Under the pieces are notes generated by a model. The model had not been told where the DNA came from, did no database searches, and saw only the letters and a program-made list of their open reading frames with translations. Made by a program: the position numbers and the translations under genes. Source: Mucilaginibacter psychrotolerans (lineage in GTDB: Bacteria > Bacteroidota > Bacteroidia > Sphingobacteriales > Sphingobacteriaceae). Taken from it: DNA of 64,000 nt. Within the stretch, counting starts at the first letter, position 1. Each line of letters starts with the position of its first letter. Below are positions 1 to 9,130 of this stretch, piece by piece. The stretch is taken from the NCBI RefSeq assembly GCF_004519315.1, contig NZ_SOZE01000007.1, positions 155,154 to 219,153 of the forward strand. The letters are read 5' to 3'.

Positions 1-1455
1 TATAAAGGTATTTACAAACTCACCTTAAGTGCCGACTTAAAAAAGGCTACCTCGGTAAAATATTACGACGAACACCAAGGATTGCCGGGCAGCTATAATG
101 TAAACGTATTCAACTTGGATAACCGCGTGGTGTTCTCATCCGACGCGGGCTTTTATGTGTATGACGATATTGCCGACCACTTTGAGAAATACAAACAGCT
201 CAATACCAAGTTGGGCACCTTCGCCGCATCGGGCAAACTGATACCCGCCATTGGCAAAAAGTATTGGTTCATCAACGATGGCCGCGTTTCCCTGGCCGAT
301 CTTTCTGCGCCGGGTAAGCTGTCTATCGATTCTAACCGTTTCAGTATCCTGAGCGGGCAAATGGTGCAGCATTACGAAAACATCAACCTAATCAACAACT
401 CCATTTACCTCATCAGCGTAGACGATGGCTTCGTTATCCTGAACGATGAGGATGCCCGGCTCCAAAGCCGCATCCACAGCCCCAAAGTACTTATCCGTAA
501 AATTGAGAACATTACCGATTTGGTTTCGTTGATGGCAGACAACGGCGGTATGCTGGATAACCTGCAAGTACCCCATGCCGAAAACAACATCCGCATCTCT
601 TACACCCTGCCTTACTACCGACAGGCCAAAATAAAATTTCAGTATTATCTGGAGGGGTATTCGCGGCAATGGTCGGAATGGAGTACACAGGGCCAAAAAG
701 ATTTCACCAACCTGGATCAGGGTACCTACCATTTTAAAGTAAGGGCCAAAATAAACGACGAGATATTGTCTGATATCACCGTGTTTACTTTCGAGGTTTC
801 ACCTCCATGGTACGCCAGCAAACTTGCTTACGTTTTCTATATTATAATGCTCATACTGGCCTATTACGCCATCCGCGATTATTACCGCCTTAAACTGCGC
901 CGACACCGGGTAGAGTTACAGGAGAAACTACAGCGCGAAAAAGAAGAGTTTCTGCGGCAGGAAGCCATTGCCAATGAGCAACATATCATTAGCATTAAAA
1001 ACGAACAATTGCAGGCCGACCTTGCCAGCAAGAACCGCGAGCTGGCCAACAGCGCCATGAATATCGTTTACAAAAACGAGTTGCTGCAAAAGATAAGTGA
1101 AGAGATAAACAACTTTAAAGATAGCGCCGGCAAAAAGCTGCCCGAAGAGCAACTGAAGAAAATACACAAAGTAATTGACGAAGGCATGAGCGACGAGCGC
1201 GACTGGAACATCTTCGAGAGTAGTTTTAACGAGGCGCACGAAAACTTCTTCAAAAAACTAAAACAAGACCACCCCGACCTGGTACCCAATGATCTAAAAC
1301 TGTGCGCCTACCTGCGCATGAACATGAGCAGTAAAGAAATGGCCTCGCTCCTGAATATTTCGCTCCGTGGGGTAGAAATCAGACGCTACAGGCTGCGTAA
1401 AAAGCTCAATTTAGAACATGATAAGAACCTTGTAGAGTTTCTCATCGAGCTATAA
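1..1455 (+). CDS. Membrane sensor/transcription regulator with Y_Y_Y domain and LuxR-type HTH (5' truncated)
   Basis: The reading frame is open from base 1, so the gene begins before the window; 484 residues are visible. Visible residues 1-195 look like the end of a beta-propeller sensor. Residues about 197-264 are a Y_Y_Y (triple-tyrosine) domain, with YYLEGY and WSEW motifs. A single membrane segment lies near residues 270-290, followed by a long charged coiled coil (295-400) and a C-terminal LuxR/GerE-like helix-turn-helix (about 430-480, with SSKEMASLLNIS). There is no histidine kinase or receiver domain, so this is not a hybrid two-component system. The likely role is to sense a glycan product in the periplasm and control the adjacent SusCD locus. 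The domain calls come from the sequence; the target is inferred from position. Confidence 0.85.
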   Translation, partial: YKGIYKLTLSADLKKATSVKYYDEHQGLPGSYNVNVFNLDNRVVFSSDAGFYVYDDIADHFEKYKQLNTKLGTFAASGKLIPAIGKKYWFINDGRVSLADLSAPGKLSIDSNRFSILSGQMVQHYENINLINNSIYLISVDDGFVILNDEDARLQSRIHSPKVLIRKIENITDLVSLMADNGGMLDNLQVPHAENNIRISYTLPYYRQAKIKFQYYLEGYSRQWSEWSTQGQKDFTNLDQGTYHFKVRAKINDEILSDITVFTFEVSPPWYASKLAYVFYIIMLILAYYAIRDYYRLKLRRHRVELQEKLQREKEEFLRQEAIANEQHIISIKNEQLQADLASKNRELANSAMNIVYKNELLQKISEEINNFKDSAGKKLPEEQLKKIHKVIDEGMSDERDWNIFESSFNEAHENFFKKLKQDHPDLVPNDLKLCAYLRMNMSSKEMASLLNISLRGVEIRRYRLRKKLNLEHDKNLVEFLIEL

Positions 1456-1607
1456 CACTACATCATTACCTCTCATACACCTATACCGCAACCTGCCGTT
1501 TTAAGAAGTTGCTGTAGTATGTATTCTGTACACTATGTTCATCATAAATTCATAATAATCAACTATTTATATTTTTTGTGAAACTTTTTTGAGAAAGCAT
1601 TGTAGCG

Positions 1608-1638
1608 TTGATGTAATAATGTAGAGGAACATTATTTG
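1608..1638 (+). promoter_or_regulatory. Candidate promoter of the SusC operon
   Basis: A TTG at 1608-1610 is followed after 20 bases by ATTATTTG at 1631-1638. This resembles the Bacteroidota -33/-7 arrangement, but the -7 box is imperfect against TAnnTTTG. It would give a leader of about 70 bases before the susC start. The 260-base gap after the regulator gene makes a separate promoter here likely. Confidence 0.35.
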
Positions 1639-1716
1639 TTAAAAATGTATTAACTCCGCAACTTCGTCCTGTCAAAAAAACCAATTAATCTAAGTACTTA
1701 CAAATCATTACCCACT

Positions 1717-4700
1717 ATGAAGAGAATTTATACTATCTCGGGGTTACTTCTATTGTTCACTTTTTTCTCAACTTTCGCTTTAGCGCAAAACATTATCGTA
1801 AAAGGTAAAGTTACTGACGCTAAAACCGGCGAGCCGCTGGTTGGCGTAAGTGTAGGGATACAAGGCACAACAACAGGTACCCAAACCGATGTCAATGGCG
1901 CTTTTTCAGTAAACGCCGCGTCTAACGCAACTTTACAAGTCTCCTATATAGGCTACACCACACAATCGGTTGCCGTAAACGGGCAAACCAGCATTGCTAT
2001 CTTATTACAGCCCTCATCAACCCAACTAGACCAGGTAGTTGTAGTAGGTTACGGCACGCAACGCAAGCTTGATGTAACCGGTTCGGTAGCATCAGTTAAA
2101 GGCGAGGAAATTTCCAAACAAGCCTCGGTAAACCCGGTATCTGCTTTACAGGGTAAAGTAGCCGGCGTACAGATAACCAACTCAGGTGCCCCAGGCGCTT
2201 CGCCGGAAATTAAGATACGCGGTACAGGTACTATTTACGGTAACACCAACGTACTTTACGTGGTAGATGGCGTTTGGTATGATGATATCAGCTTTTTAGC
2301 TCCCAGCGACATCGAGAACATCAGTATCCTGAAAGATGCATCAAGCACCGCTATCTACGGTATCCGCGCAGCAAACGGCGTGGTGCTGGTTAGCACCAAA
2401 CGTGGCAAAACCGGCACCGCTACCGTAAATTACAATGGCTACGCGGGCTGGCAAACCGTTACCAACCAGGTAAAAATGGCCAATGCAACCGAATATGCAA
2501 CAGCCATTAACGAACTGGCCGTTTCTAACGGCGGTGCACCCTTATTTACCGATGTAAACAGCTACGGCACCGGTACCAACTGGTACCAGCAGGTTTTACG
2601 GGATGCTTTCGTAACCAATCACAACGTGTCTATCAACGGCGGTACCGAAAAATCGAAGTATAACTTCTCGATAGGTATGCTGGATCAGGATGGTAACGTT
2701 AAGGGTAACAATTACAAACGCTACACCGCCCGCTTAACCAACGATTACACCCCTTTTAGCGCTATTAAATTAGGCTATAACGTAAGCGGCTTATACAGCA
2801 AATCCAACGATATCCCCAACAGCATCTTCCGCCAGTTGTATGCTGCGGGCCCTGTGTTGCCGGTATATTATGCTGATGGCAGCTACGGCGACCCTAACGA
2901 CTATAACCTGGGTGGCGGTAACAACTTTAACCCGCAGGCCACGCTCGATTTTTACAACCAGCGTTCGCAGAACTACCGCTTTACCGGTAACGCATATGCC
3001 GAGGTAAATTTCCTGAAGCACTTCAAGATACGCACCAGCTTTGGTGGAGATATAGGCCAGGCCGAAGTGCGCAACTATACCCCGGTTTACACCGCAACGC
3101 TTGCGCAGCGCAACAACCTGAGCGTACTATCGGTAAATCGTACCGAAACCCGCAACTGGATATGGGAAAACACCTTAACCTACGAGAATACATTTGCTAA
3201 GGATCACAGGTTGACCGTGTTATTGGGCCATACCGCACAGCGTTACAAATCATACAACTTTAATGCCAGCGCACAAAATGTGCCATACAGCAATGGAGAT
3301 GCCGACCTCTACCTTTCGTTAGGTAACACCACCGGCCGTAACGTAACCGATGGCGGTTCGTTAAACACTGCTTTATCTTACTTTGCCCGCGTAAACTACG
3401 CGTTTAAAGACAGGTACCTGCTAAATGCCTCTATCAGGCAGGATGGTGCTTCGCAGTTTTACGGCAACAACGTTTGGGGCTACTTCCCATCGGTGGGTGC
3501 AGGCTGGGTAATAAGCAAAGAGCCGTTCATGGCAAACCAAACGGTATTTGATAACCTTAAACTACGAGCCAGCTGGGGTAAAGTGGGTAACTCGGGCGTA
3601 CCGTTCAACCCAACTACTTTGAGCGTAACACAGGCAGCATATCTTACTGCTATTTTCGGCGGCTCGCCTTATACTGGTGCAAGCGTTAACTCGGTAGTGC
3701 CTCCAACCATTTTCTGGGAGCGCGGCGTAGGTACTGATATCGGCCTAGAGGCTGGCGTACTCAACAACCGTTTAACCTTTGAGCTGGATTATTACAACCG
3801 TAAAACCCAACAGGCCATCTTCGCTATCCCTATCCTGTCATCGGTAGGTACCGGTTCGGGATCCATCGTAGGTAACCAGGCCGATTTTGTGAACAAAGGC
3901 GTAGAGTTCTCTGCAACCTGGAGAGGCACTGTAAACAGCAATTTCAGCTATACTATAGGCGGTAACGTTGGTTACAACAAAAACAAAGTATTATCAACCG
4001 TAACGGGTGCCAACCCTATTTATGCAGGTGGTGGCGGCCTTGCAAACGGCGCTTTATCAACCCGTACAGTATTGGGTAGCCCAATCGGCGAGTTTTATGG
4101 CTACAAAGTGGCGGGTATATTCCAAACTGCAGCTGAAGTTGCTTCTTCGGCACAAGCTTCGAGCGCTAAACCGGGCGACTTTAAATACGTAGATCAAAAT
4201 GGCGATAACATCATTGATGGTAAAGACCGTATATCGCTTGGCGACCCTAACCCCAAATACACTTTCGGTTTAAACACCTCATTCAACTACAAAAGCTTCG
4301 ATCTGGCTATAGATGCACAGGGCGTAGCAGGCGTAAGCATTTACAATGCCAACATTGCTTACCGTTTCGGTAACGAAAACTTCAGCAAAGATTTTTACGA
4401 CCACCGCTGGACAGGCGCTAACAGCACCAATACTTACCCATCGGTAAACGTTGGCTCAACCACCAACTCGGCACCAAACTCTTTCTATGTAGAAAGCGGT
4501 GCTTACGTAAGGATCAGGAATATCCAATTGGGTTACACCCTGCCAACGGCATTGGCTAAAAAGGCTGCTATGCAAAAGGTAAGGTTTTTTGCCAACGCAC
4601 AAAACCCTATTAGCTTCTTCAAATACCGCGGCTTTAGCCCCGAAATTGGCGGAGCACCTACAAACGCAGGGATTGATAATAGCGTATATCCGTTATATGC

Positions 4701-4734
4701 AACTTATAACTTTGGTGTAAACGTTACTTTTTAA
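1717..4734 (+). CDS. SusC/RagA-type TonB-linked outer membrane transporter
   Basis: At 1005 residues this has the usual size of a SusC-family porin. Residues 1-24 are a signal peptide ending FALAQ. Residues about 26-100 form a carboxypeptidase-regulatory-like domain (VKGKVTDAKTGEPL), followed by the SusC signature VVVVGYGTQ and a TonB plug domain (about 110-220). The rest is a beta-barrel ending in a terminal aromatic residue (GVNVTF), as expected for outer membrane insertion. No N-terminal STN domain is present, so signalling through an anti-sigma factor is unlikely, which fits control by the upstream LuxR-type sensor. The stop is 12 bases before the susD start, so the two are co-transcribed. 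The protein imports oligosaccharides through the outer membrane using TonB energy. Confidence 0.95.
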   Translation: MKRIYTISGLLLLFTFFSTFALAQNIIVKGKVTDAKTGEPLVGVSVGIQGTTTGTQTDVNGAFSVNAASNATLQVSYIGYTTQSVAVNGQTSIAILLQPSSTQLDQVVVVGYGTQRKLDVTGSVASVKGEEISKQASVNPVSALQGKVAGVQITNSGAPGASPEIKIRGTGTIYGNTNVLYVVDGVWYDDISFLAPSDIENISILKDASSTAIYGIRAANGVVLVSTKRGKTGTATVNYNGYAGWQTVTNQVKMANATEYATAINELAVSNGGAPLFTDVNSYGTGTNWYQQVLRDAFVTNHNVSINGGTEKSKYNFSIGMLDQDGNVKGNNYKRYTARLTNDYTPFSAIKLGYNVSGLYSKSNDIPNSIFRQLYAAGPVLPVYYADGSYGDPNDYNLGGGNNFNPQATLDFYNQRSQNYRFTGNAYAEVNFLKHFKIRTSFGGDIGQAEVRNYTPVYTATLAQRNNLSVLSVNRTETRNWIWENTLTYENTFAKDHRLTVLLGHTAQRYKSYNFNASAQNVPYSNGDADLYLSLGNTTGRNVTDGGSLNTALSYFARVNYAFKDRYLLNASIRQDGASQFYGNNVWGYFPSVGAGWVISKEPFMANQTVFDNLKLRASWGKVGNSGVPFNPTTLSVTQAAYLTAIFGGSPYTGASVNSVVPPTIFWERGVGTDIGLEAGVLNNRLTFELDYYNRKTQQAIFAIPILSSVGTGSGSIVGNQADFVNKGVEFSATWRGTVNSNFSYTIGGNVGYNKNKVLSTVTGANPIYAGGGGLANGALSTRTVLGSPIGEFYGYKVAGIFQTAAEVASSAQASSAKPGDFKYVDQNGDNIIDGKDRISLGDPNPKYTFGLNTSFNYKSFDLAIDAQGVAGVSIYNANIAYRFGNENFSKDFYDHRWTGANSTNTYPSVNVGSTTNSAPNSFYVESGAYVRIRNIQLGYTLPTALAKKAAMQKVRFFANAQNPISFFKYRGFSPEIGGAPTNAGIDNSVYPLYATYNFGVNVTF

Positions 4735-4745
4735 TTGAATCAAAG

Positions 4746-6230
4746 ATGAACTTCAAAAAATATAATATGCAAAAGGTAACAGGTATAGCGCTTTTTGCAG
4801 CAGTATTAATTACTGCACCATCATGTAAAAAATCATTCCTTGATGAACCGCGCCAGGCAGCAACGCCGGCCGTACAATTCTGGAAAACGCAGGATGACGC
4901 TACCAAGGCCGTAAACGCCATGTACGCTAACCTGCGCGAATGGAAGAACATCGCTTTTGCGCCTATAGCTATAGAAAGCGTACCTTCTGACGATGCCGAA
5001 AAAGGAAGCAGCGTGAACGATGCATCATTCTTCAACAACTTCGATAACTATACAGCATCATCTACCGATGGCCAAATTGCCGATTTCTGGGCCGGGCAGT
5101 ATCAAACTATCAACTTTGCCAACCAGGTATTGGATAACGTGCCTAACATTAGCATGGATGCCAACCTGAAGAACCGTTACCTGGCCGAAGCCAAGTTTAT
5201 CCGCGCTTACGCCTACTTCAGGCTGGTGCGTGCCTTTGGCGATGTGCCATTGCGCCTTAATGTGCCAAAAGATGCAACTGAATACAACCTGCCACGCACG
5301 CCAAAAGCCCAGGTTTGGGCCGCTGTTGAGCAGGACCTGACCGATGCCGCTGCAACACTACCACAAAGCTACGGCGCTGCTGATGCTGGCCGTATAACCA
5401 AGGGTGCTGCGCTGGCTTTGCATGCTAAAGTGGCTATGTACCAGCAAAAATGGGCCGATGTGCTGGCGCTTACTAACCAGGTGATGGGCCTGGGTTACTC
5501 GCTGTTCCCTAATTACGAGCAACTGTTCCGCACCAACAACGAAAACAATTCCGAATCAGTATTCGAGATACAAAGCGACCTGGTACCGGGCAACGGCGAT
5601 GCGTCAAACTCGCAGTACTCCCAGGTGCAGGGCGTAAGGGGTTCTAACGGCGGTGGCTGGGGTTTTAATGTACCCACCCAGGATTTGGCTAATGCATACG
5701 AGGCAGGCGATCCGCGCCGCGATGCAACCATCATTTTCCGTGGAGAAACCACGCCCGAAGGTGATGCCATACCGGCTACAGGCGATAATCCTATGTACAA
5801 CCAAAAATCATACGTGCCATTCAGCATGTGGGTAAGCGGTTTCAACGAGGGTGTGCAGCAAAACATCCGCGTTATACGTTATGCTGATGTATTGCTGATG
5901 AATGCCGAAGCAGCAAACGAAACCGGCAACAGCGCGCAGGCCATTGCCTCACTGGAACTGGTTAGGGCACGTGCACGTGCAGGCAACGCAGCCATATTGC
6001 CAAAGGTTACTACTACCGATAAAGCAGCCTTGCAGGCAGCCATATGGAAAGAAAGGCGCGTAGAGTTTGCTATGGAATTCGACCGTTATTTCGATGTTAT
6101 CCGCCAGGGTCGCGGTACTGCGGTATTTGGTCCTAAAGGCTGGAAAGCAGGCAAAAACGAAGTTTGGCCGGTGCCACAGGCAGAAATAGATCTGAGCGCA
6201 GGCGTGTTAACTCAAAACCCAGGTTACTAA
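4746..6230 (+). CDS. SusD/RagB-type glycan-binding lipoprotein
   Basis: This is a 494-residue lipoprotein with Cys27 in the lipobox (TAPSC), followed by KKSFLDEPR, typical of SusD N-termini. The body has the SusD helical layout: FWAGQYQTINFANQVLD, an early TPR-like scaffold (AEAKFIRAYAYFRLVRAFGDVPL), and the late helical segment with RYADVLLMNAEA and WKERRVEFAMEFDRYFDVIRQG. SusD proteins cap the SusC barrel on the cell surface and bind the glycan. A second ATG eight codons in (4770) is an alternative start. It follows susC closely and precedes the LamG lipoprotein by 20 bases, making a three-gene operon. Confidence 0.95.
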   Translation: MNFKKYNMQKVTGIALFAAVLITAPSCKKSFLDEPRQAATPAVQFWKTQDDATKAVNAMYANLREWKNIAFAPIAIESVPSDDAEKGSSVNDASFFNNFDNYTASSTDGQIADFWAGQYQTINFANQVLDNVPNISMDANLKNRYLAEAKFIRAYAYFRLVRAFGDVPLRLNVPKDATEYNLPRTPKAQVWAAVEQDLTDAAATLPQSYGAADAGRITKGAALALHAKVAMYQQKWADVLALTNQVMGLGYSLFPNYEQLFRTNNENNSESVFEIQSDLVPGNGDASNSQYSQVQGVRGSNGGGWGFNVPTQDLANAYEAGDPRRDATIIFRGETTPEGDAIPATGDNPMYNQKSYVPFSMWVSGFNEGVQQNIRVIRYADVLLMNAEAANETGNSAQAIASLELVRARARAGNAAILPKVTTTDKAALQAAIWKERRVEFAMEFDRYFDVIRQGRGTAVFGPKGWKAGKNEVWPVPQAEIDLSAGVLTQNPGY

Positions 6231-6250
6231 TCAATTCAAAAGAGAACGTC

Positions 6251-7084
6251 ATGAAAAAAATAACATATCAATTGGTAGCCGTATCTGCATTGGTGATTGG
6301 ACTATCGGCATGCCAAAAAAAGTTCGATCCTTCTACTTATGCCCCGCCTTTATCTATAGGCGGGTACACCAGCAGCAAGGAGATTGCGCCTTCAAACCTG
6401 GTAGCCTACTACGCATTCAATGGCAATGCTGTAGATAGCGTTTCTAACACCGCGGGTACCGCTACCGGCATTGGTTACACCCCCGGCATAAAGGGTGAGG
6501 CTTTGCAAGGCGCTACCAATGGCTATATTGTAGGCACGCCGCCTGCTTCGGTAAACAGCCTTACCAGTTTTACCGTAACCGAGTGGTTTAAAACCCCGGC
6601 ACCATCTAACGGCATCATCGGCCTGTTTTCGCTGGCCAATACCACCAACTTTTGGGGTAACATTGAATTTTTTATTGAAAACGGCAGTACTAACGATGCA
6701 GGCAAGCTCCGCATCCACGTATTTAACGGAACAGACGACCGGACGCTTGAAATTAATAACGCCGTAAATCTATTTGATAAATGGAACAGCATGGCCGTTA
6801 CTTACGATCAGGCTAATTCAACAGTTAGCGTTTACCTTAACGGATCGCTTTTAAAAGCAGGTACGCTTGATGGTCTCGCGGGTCCGCTGGCATTGAAAAA
6901 CGTTGGCAAGTTTGTATTTGGCACCGTTCAGTTCATGACCAGCCCGAGCCAAACATCGTCGCATGGTTCAGAGCCATGGGCAAGCTTCCTTACCGGCCAG
7001 CTTGATGAAGTACGTGTTTATAATAAAGCCTTGAGCGCGGCAGACATCAGTGCGCTGGTTAAGCTCGAAGGCAGAGGAAAGTAA
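6251..7084 (+). CDS. LamG/concanavalin-like domain lipoprotein
   Basis: The start is placed at ATG 6251 rather than upstream in the same frame, because a lipoprotein signal begins here (MKKITYQL, Cys21 in LSAC) and the upstream frame overlaps susD. The product is 277 residues. After a short linker, a jellyroll of the LamG/Laminin_G_3 type fills residues about 50-270: it opens with NLVAYYAFNGNAVDS and closes with LDEVRVYNKALSAADI, both classic for this fold. Such lipoproteins commonly sit third in Sus loci as surface glycan-binding proteins. I see no catalytic motif. The gene ends in front of a strong terminator, so it is probably the last gene of the susCD transcript. Confidence 0.85.
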   Translation: MKKITYQLVAVSALVIGLSACQKKFDPSTYAPPLSIGGYTSSKEIAPSNLVAYYAFNGNAVDSVSNTAGTATGIGYTPGIKGEALQGATNGYIVGTPPASVNSLTSFTVTEWFKTPAPSNGIIGLFSLANTTNFWGNIEFFIENGSTNDAGKLRIHVFNGTDDRTLEINNAVNLFDKWNSMAVTYDQANSTVSVYLNGSLLKAGTLDGLAGPLALKNVGKFVFGTVQFMTSPSQTSSHGSEPWASFLTGQLDEVRVYNKALSAADISALVKLEGRGK

Positions 7085-7101
7085 TATTTGATTGAGTTTG
7101 A

Positions 7102-7137
7102 GGTTGTCCCGGCGTAACAGCCGGGCAGCCTTTTTTT
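7102..7137 (+). terminator. Rho-independent terminator after the LamG gene
   Basis: A perfect CCCGGC/GCCGGG stem (7108-7113 with 7120-7125) is extended by GGTTG/CAGCC at the base and followed by seven T residues. It probably ends the susCD-LamG transcript and separates it from the hydrolase genes. Confidence 0.85.
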
Positions 7138-7154
7138 ATGATTTTTTAACGCAG

Positions 7155-7428
7155 GCTACCAGGCTTAGTGTTCGAAAACAGAAAAGTTCGCTTCCTATCG
7201 CTCGCATATTTGACTCACCCTGTCTGCCGACAGGCAGGCCCGACGGAACTACCGTGCGTCGACCCTCTCTGCTCTGCAAAGATGGTGAAGAAGTAAGGGT
7301 GAAACGAATTGAAGCTAAAACCCTCTTTGCGCAGCAGAGAGGGTCGGGCAGCGAAGCGTACCAGGGGTGAGTCAACTCGCGACGCGGACTTACCGAGCTA
7401 TTTTGAACACTATTTGCTACCAGGCTAA
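7155..7428. mobile_element. MITE-like nested palindromic element between LamG and hydrolase genes
   Basis: The element has nested symmetric arms. Outermost is an 11-base direct repeat, GCTACCAGGCT, at 7155-7165 and 7416-7426. Inside it is an inverted pair, GTGTTCGAAAA (7168-7178) with TTTTGAACAC (7401-7410). Next is TTGACTCACCC (7210-7220) with GGGTGAGTCAA (7365-7375), and then a near-perfect 19-base pair, CCCTCTCTGCTCTGCAAAG with CTTTGCGCAGCAGAGAGGG. A small hairpin, CCTGTC/GACAGG, lies in the left arm. It carries no transposase. This is the layout of a non-autonomous MITE with a possible target duplication. An open frame across it (7092-7370, plus) is composed of the repeat and is not a gene. 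Confidence 0.7.
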
Positions 7429-7442
7429 TAAACAGGAAACAG

Positions 7443-9113
7443 ATGAGAGATTTGAGGATTTATGTGGGGTTGTACTTATCATTATTGCTTTTTGCTTGTG
7501 GTAAAAGCAGTTCGCCTACGCCGGCACCGCCCGTGCCACCGGTTACCACATCTTTTAGTTTCAATACACTGAAAGTGAACGGCACCTATAGTGGCTTTAC
7601 CTACGTCAACGTAAATAGTACGCCAACGATCAAGCTGTCTTTTTTAGCGGCTTTAGATAAAAGCACCGTTGGCACAGCTGTTACCCTGAAAGATAAAGCA
7701 GGCACTGCTATACCCTACACCGTTACGTACGAAAATGCCGATAGTACGGTTATTGTATCGCCCACGCTTAGCTATATCAGCAAGTACACCCTTAGCGTAG
7801 CTACAGGGCTAAAATCAACCAAGGGTGGCTACCTGCAATCAGGCATCGATGTAAACCTTACTACCGCTATAGATGCGGCAGATAAGTTCCCTGTGATTAG
7901 CGACGATGCTTTGCTTGATTTGGTACAGAAACAAACTGTTAAATACTTTTACGACTTTGGCCACCCCACCAGCGGCCTGGCCCGCGAACGCAACACCAGC
8001 GGCGATGTGGTAACCACCGGCGGCAGCGGCTTCGGCATTATGGGCATGGTAGCGGCGGTAAACCGTGGATTTATCACCCGTGCCGATGGTTTGGCGCGCA
8101 TGCAAAAGATAGTAGGCTTTTTAAAAACCAAGGCGGTTAGATTCCATGGCGCGTTCCCGCATTGGCTAAACGGCGCAACGGGGGCGGTACAACCCTTCAG
8201 TAATTTAGATAACGGTGCCGATTTGGTAGAGACCGCTTTCCTGATGGAGGGCCTGCTTACCGCACGCCAATACTACAGCGGTGCAGGTAGCGATGAAACT
8301 ACCCTGCGTGCCGATATCACCACCCTGTACAATAACGTAGAGTGGGACTGGTTTAGGCAGGGCGGCCAAAACGTGCTGTACTGGCACTGGAGCCCCAGCA
8401 ACGGATGGGCCATTAACATGAAGATTACCGGCTGGAATGAAGCCTTGGTAGTTTATGCGCTCGCGGCTTCCTCCCCAACGCATGGCATCCCCAAGGAAGT
8501 TTATGATAACGGCTGGGCCAGTAACGGCAGCATTAAAAACGGTAATACCTACTATGGCGTAAAGCTGCCTTTAGGCATGGCGCAGGGTGGTCCGTTGTTT
8601 TTTGAGCATTACTCCTTCCTGGGCATAAACCCAACCGGCCTGGCCGATGCCTACGCCAATTACGAGGACCAGGCTAAGGCGCATAGCCTCATCAATTACA
8701 ATTACTGCGTGGCCAACCCTAATAGCAACACCGGTTATGGTGCCAACTGCTGGGGCCTCACCGCAAGTGATATCGAAAATGGATATACAGCCAGCTCGCC
8801 CACAAACGATGTTGGGGTAATATCACCTACGGCGGCAATATCCTCCCTGCCTTATACGCCCACGCAGTCGATGGCAGCTCTTCGCTTTTTTTACTACAAA
8901 CTGGGCGATAAAATGTGGGGCGATTATGGCTTCAAAGATGCGTTCAACCTTACCAACCCATGGTTTGCCAGCTCGTATCTGGCTATAGACCAGGGGCCCG
9001 AGATTGTAATGATAGAGAATTACCGCAGCGGCCTGCTCTGGAACTTATTTATGAGTTGCCCCGAAATTAAAACCGGCATGAAAGGGCTTGGCTTTACCAG
9101 CCCCAATTTATAA
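7443..9113 (+). CDS. Glycoamylase-domain (GH144-type) lipoprotein hydrolase with N-terminal Ig-like domain
   Basis: The 556-residue lipoprotein has Cys19 in LLFAC, followed by a Ser/Pro linker. An Ig-like beta domain (Big_5 type, residues about 35-140) precedes a helical (alpha/alpha)6-type catalytic domain (about 155-556) of the Pfam Glycoamylase family. Recognisable segments are GHPTSGLARER, TTGGSGFGIMG, FPHWLNG, YWHWSPSNGW, YSFLGINPTGL, TASDIENGY and DQGPEIVMIENYRSGL. CAZy places such proteins in GH144, whose characterised members are endo-beta-1,2-glucanases (for example from Chitinophaga pinensis). The lipid anchor and Ig-like spacer suggest display on the outer membrane next to SusCD. 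It is paralogous to the next gene. Substrate specificity is inferred from family only. Confidence 0.85.
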   Translation: MRDLRIYVGLYLSLLLFACGKSSSPTPAPPVPPVTTSFSFNTLKVNGTYSGFTYVNVNSTPTIKLSFLAALDKSTVGTAVTLKDKAGTAIPYTVTYENADSTVIVSPTLSYISKYTLSVATGLKSTKGGYLQSGIDVNLTTAIDAADKFPVISDDALLDLVQKQTVKYFYDFGHPTSGLARERNTSGDVVTTGGSGFGIMGMVAAVNRGFITRADGLARMQKIVGFLKTKAVRFHGAFPHWLNGATGAVQPFSNLDNGADLVETAFLMEGLLTARQYYSGAGSDETTLRADITTLYNNVEWDWFRQGGQNVLYWHWSPSNGWAINMKITGWNEALVVYALAASSPTHGIPKEVYDNGWASNGSIKNGNTYYGVKLPLGMAQGGPLFFEHYSFLGINPTGLADAYANYEDQAKAHSLINYNYCVANPNSNTGYGANCWGLTASDIENGYTASSPTNDVGVISPTAAISSLPYTPTQSMAALRFFYYKLGDKMWGDYGFKDAFNLTNPWFASSYLAIDQGPEIVMIENYRSGLLWNLFMSCPEIKTGMKGLGFTSPNL

Positions 9114-9130
9114 CAATATAAACCGAAGAA

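Noticed and set aside
7092..7370. 92-residue plus-strand open frame (and a minus-strand frame over the same bases)
   Set aside because: It is made from the terminator and palindromic element; both strands are open because of the symmetry, and neither has a start context or family match.
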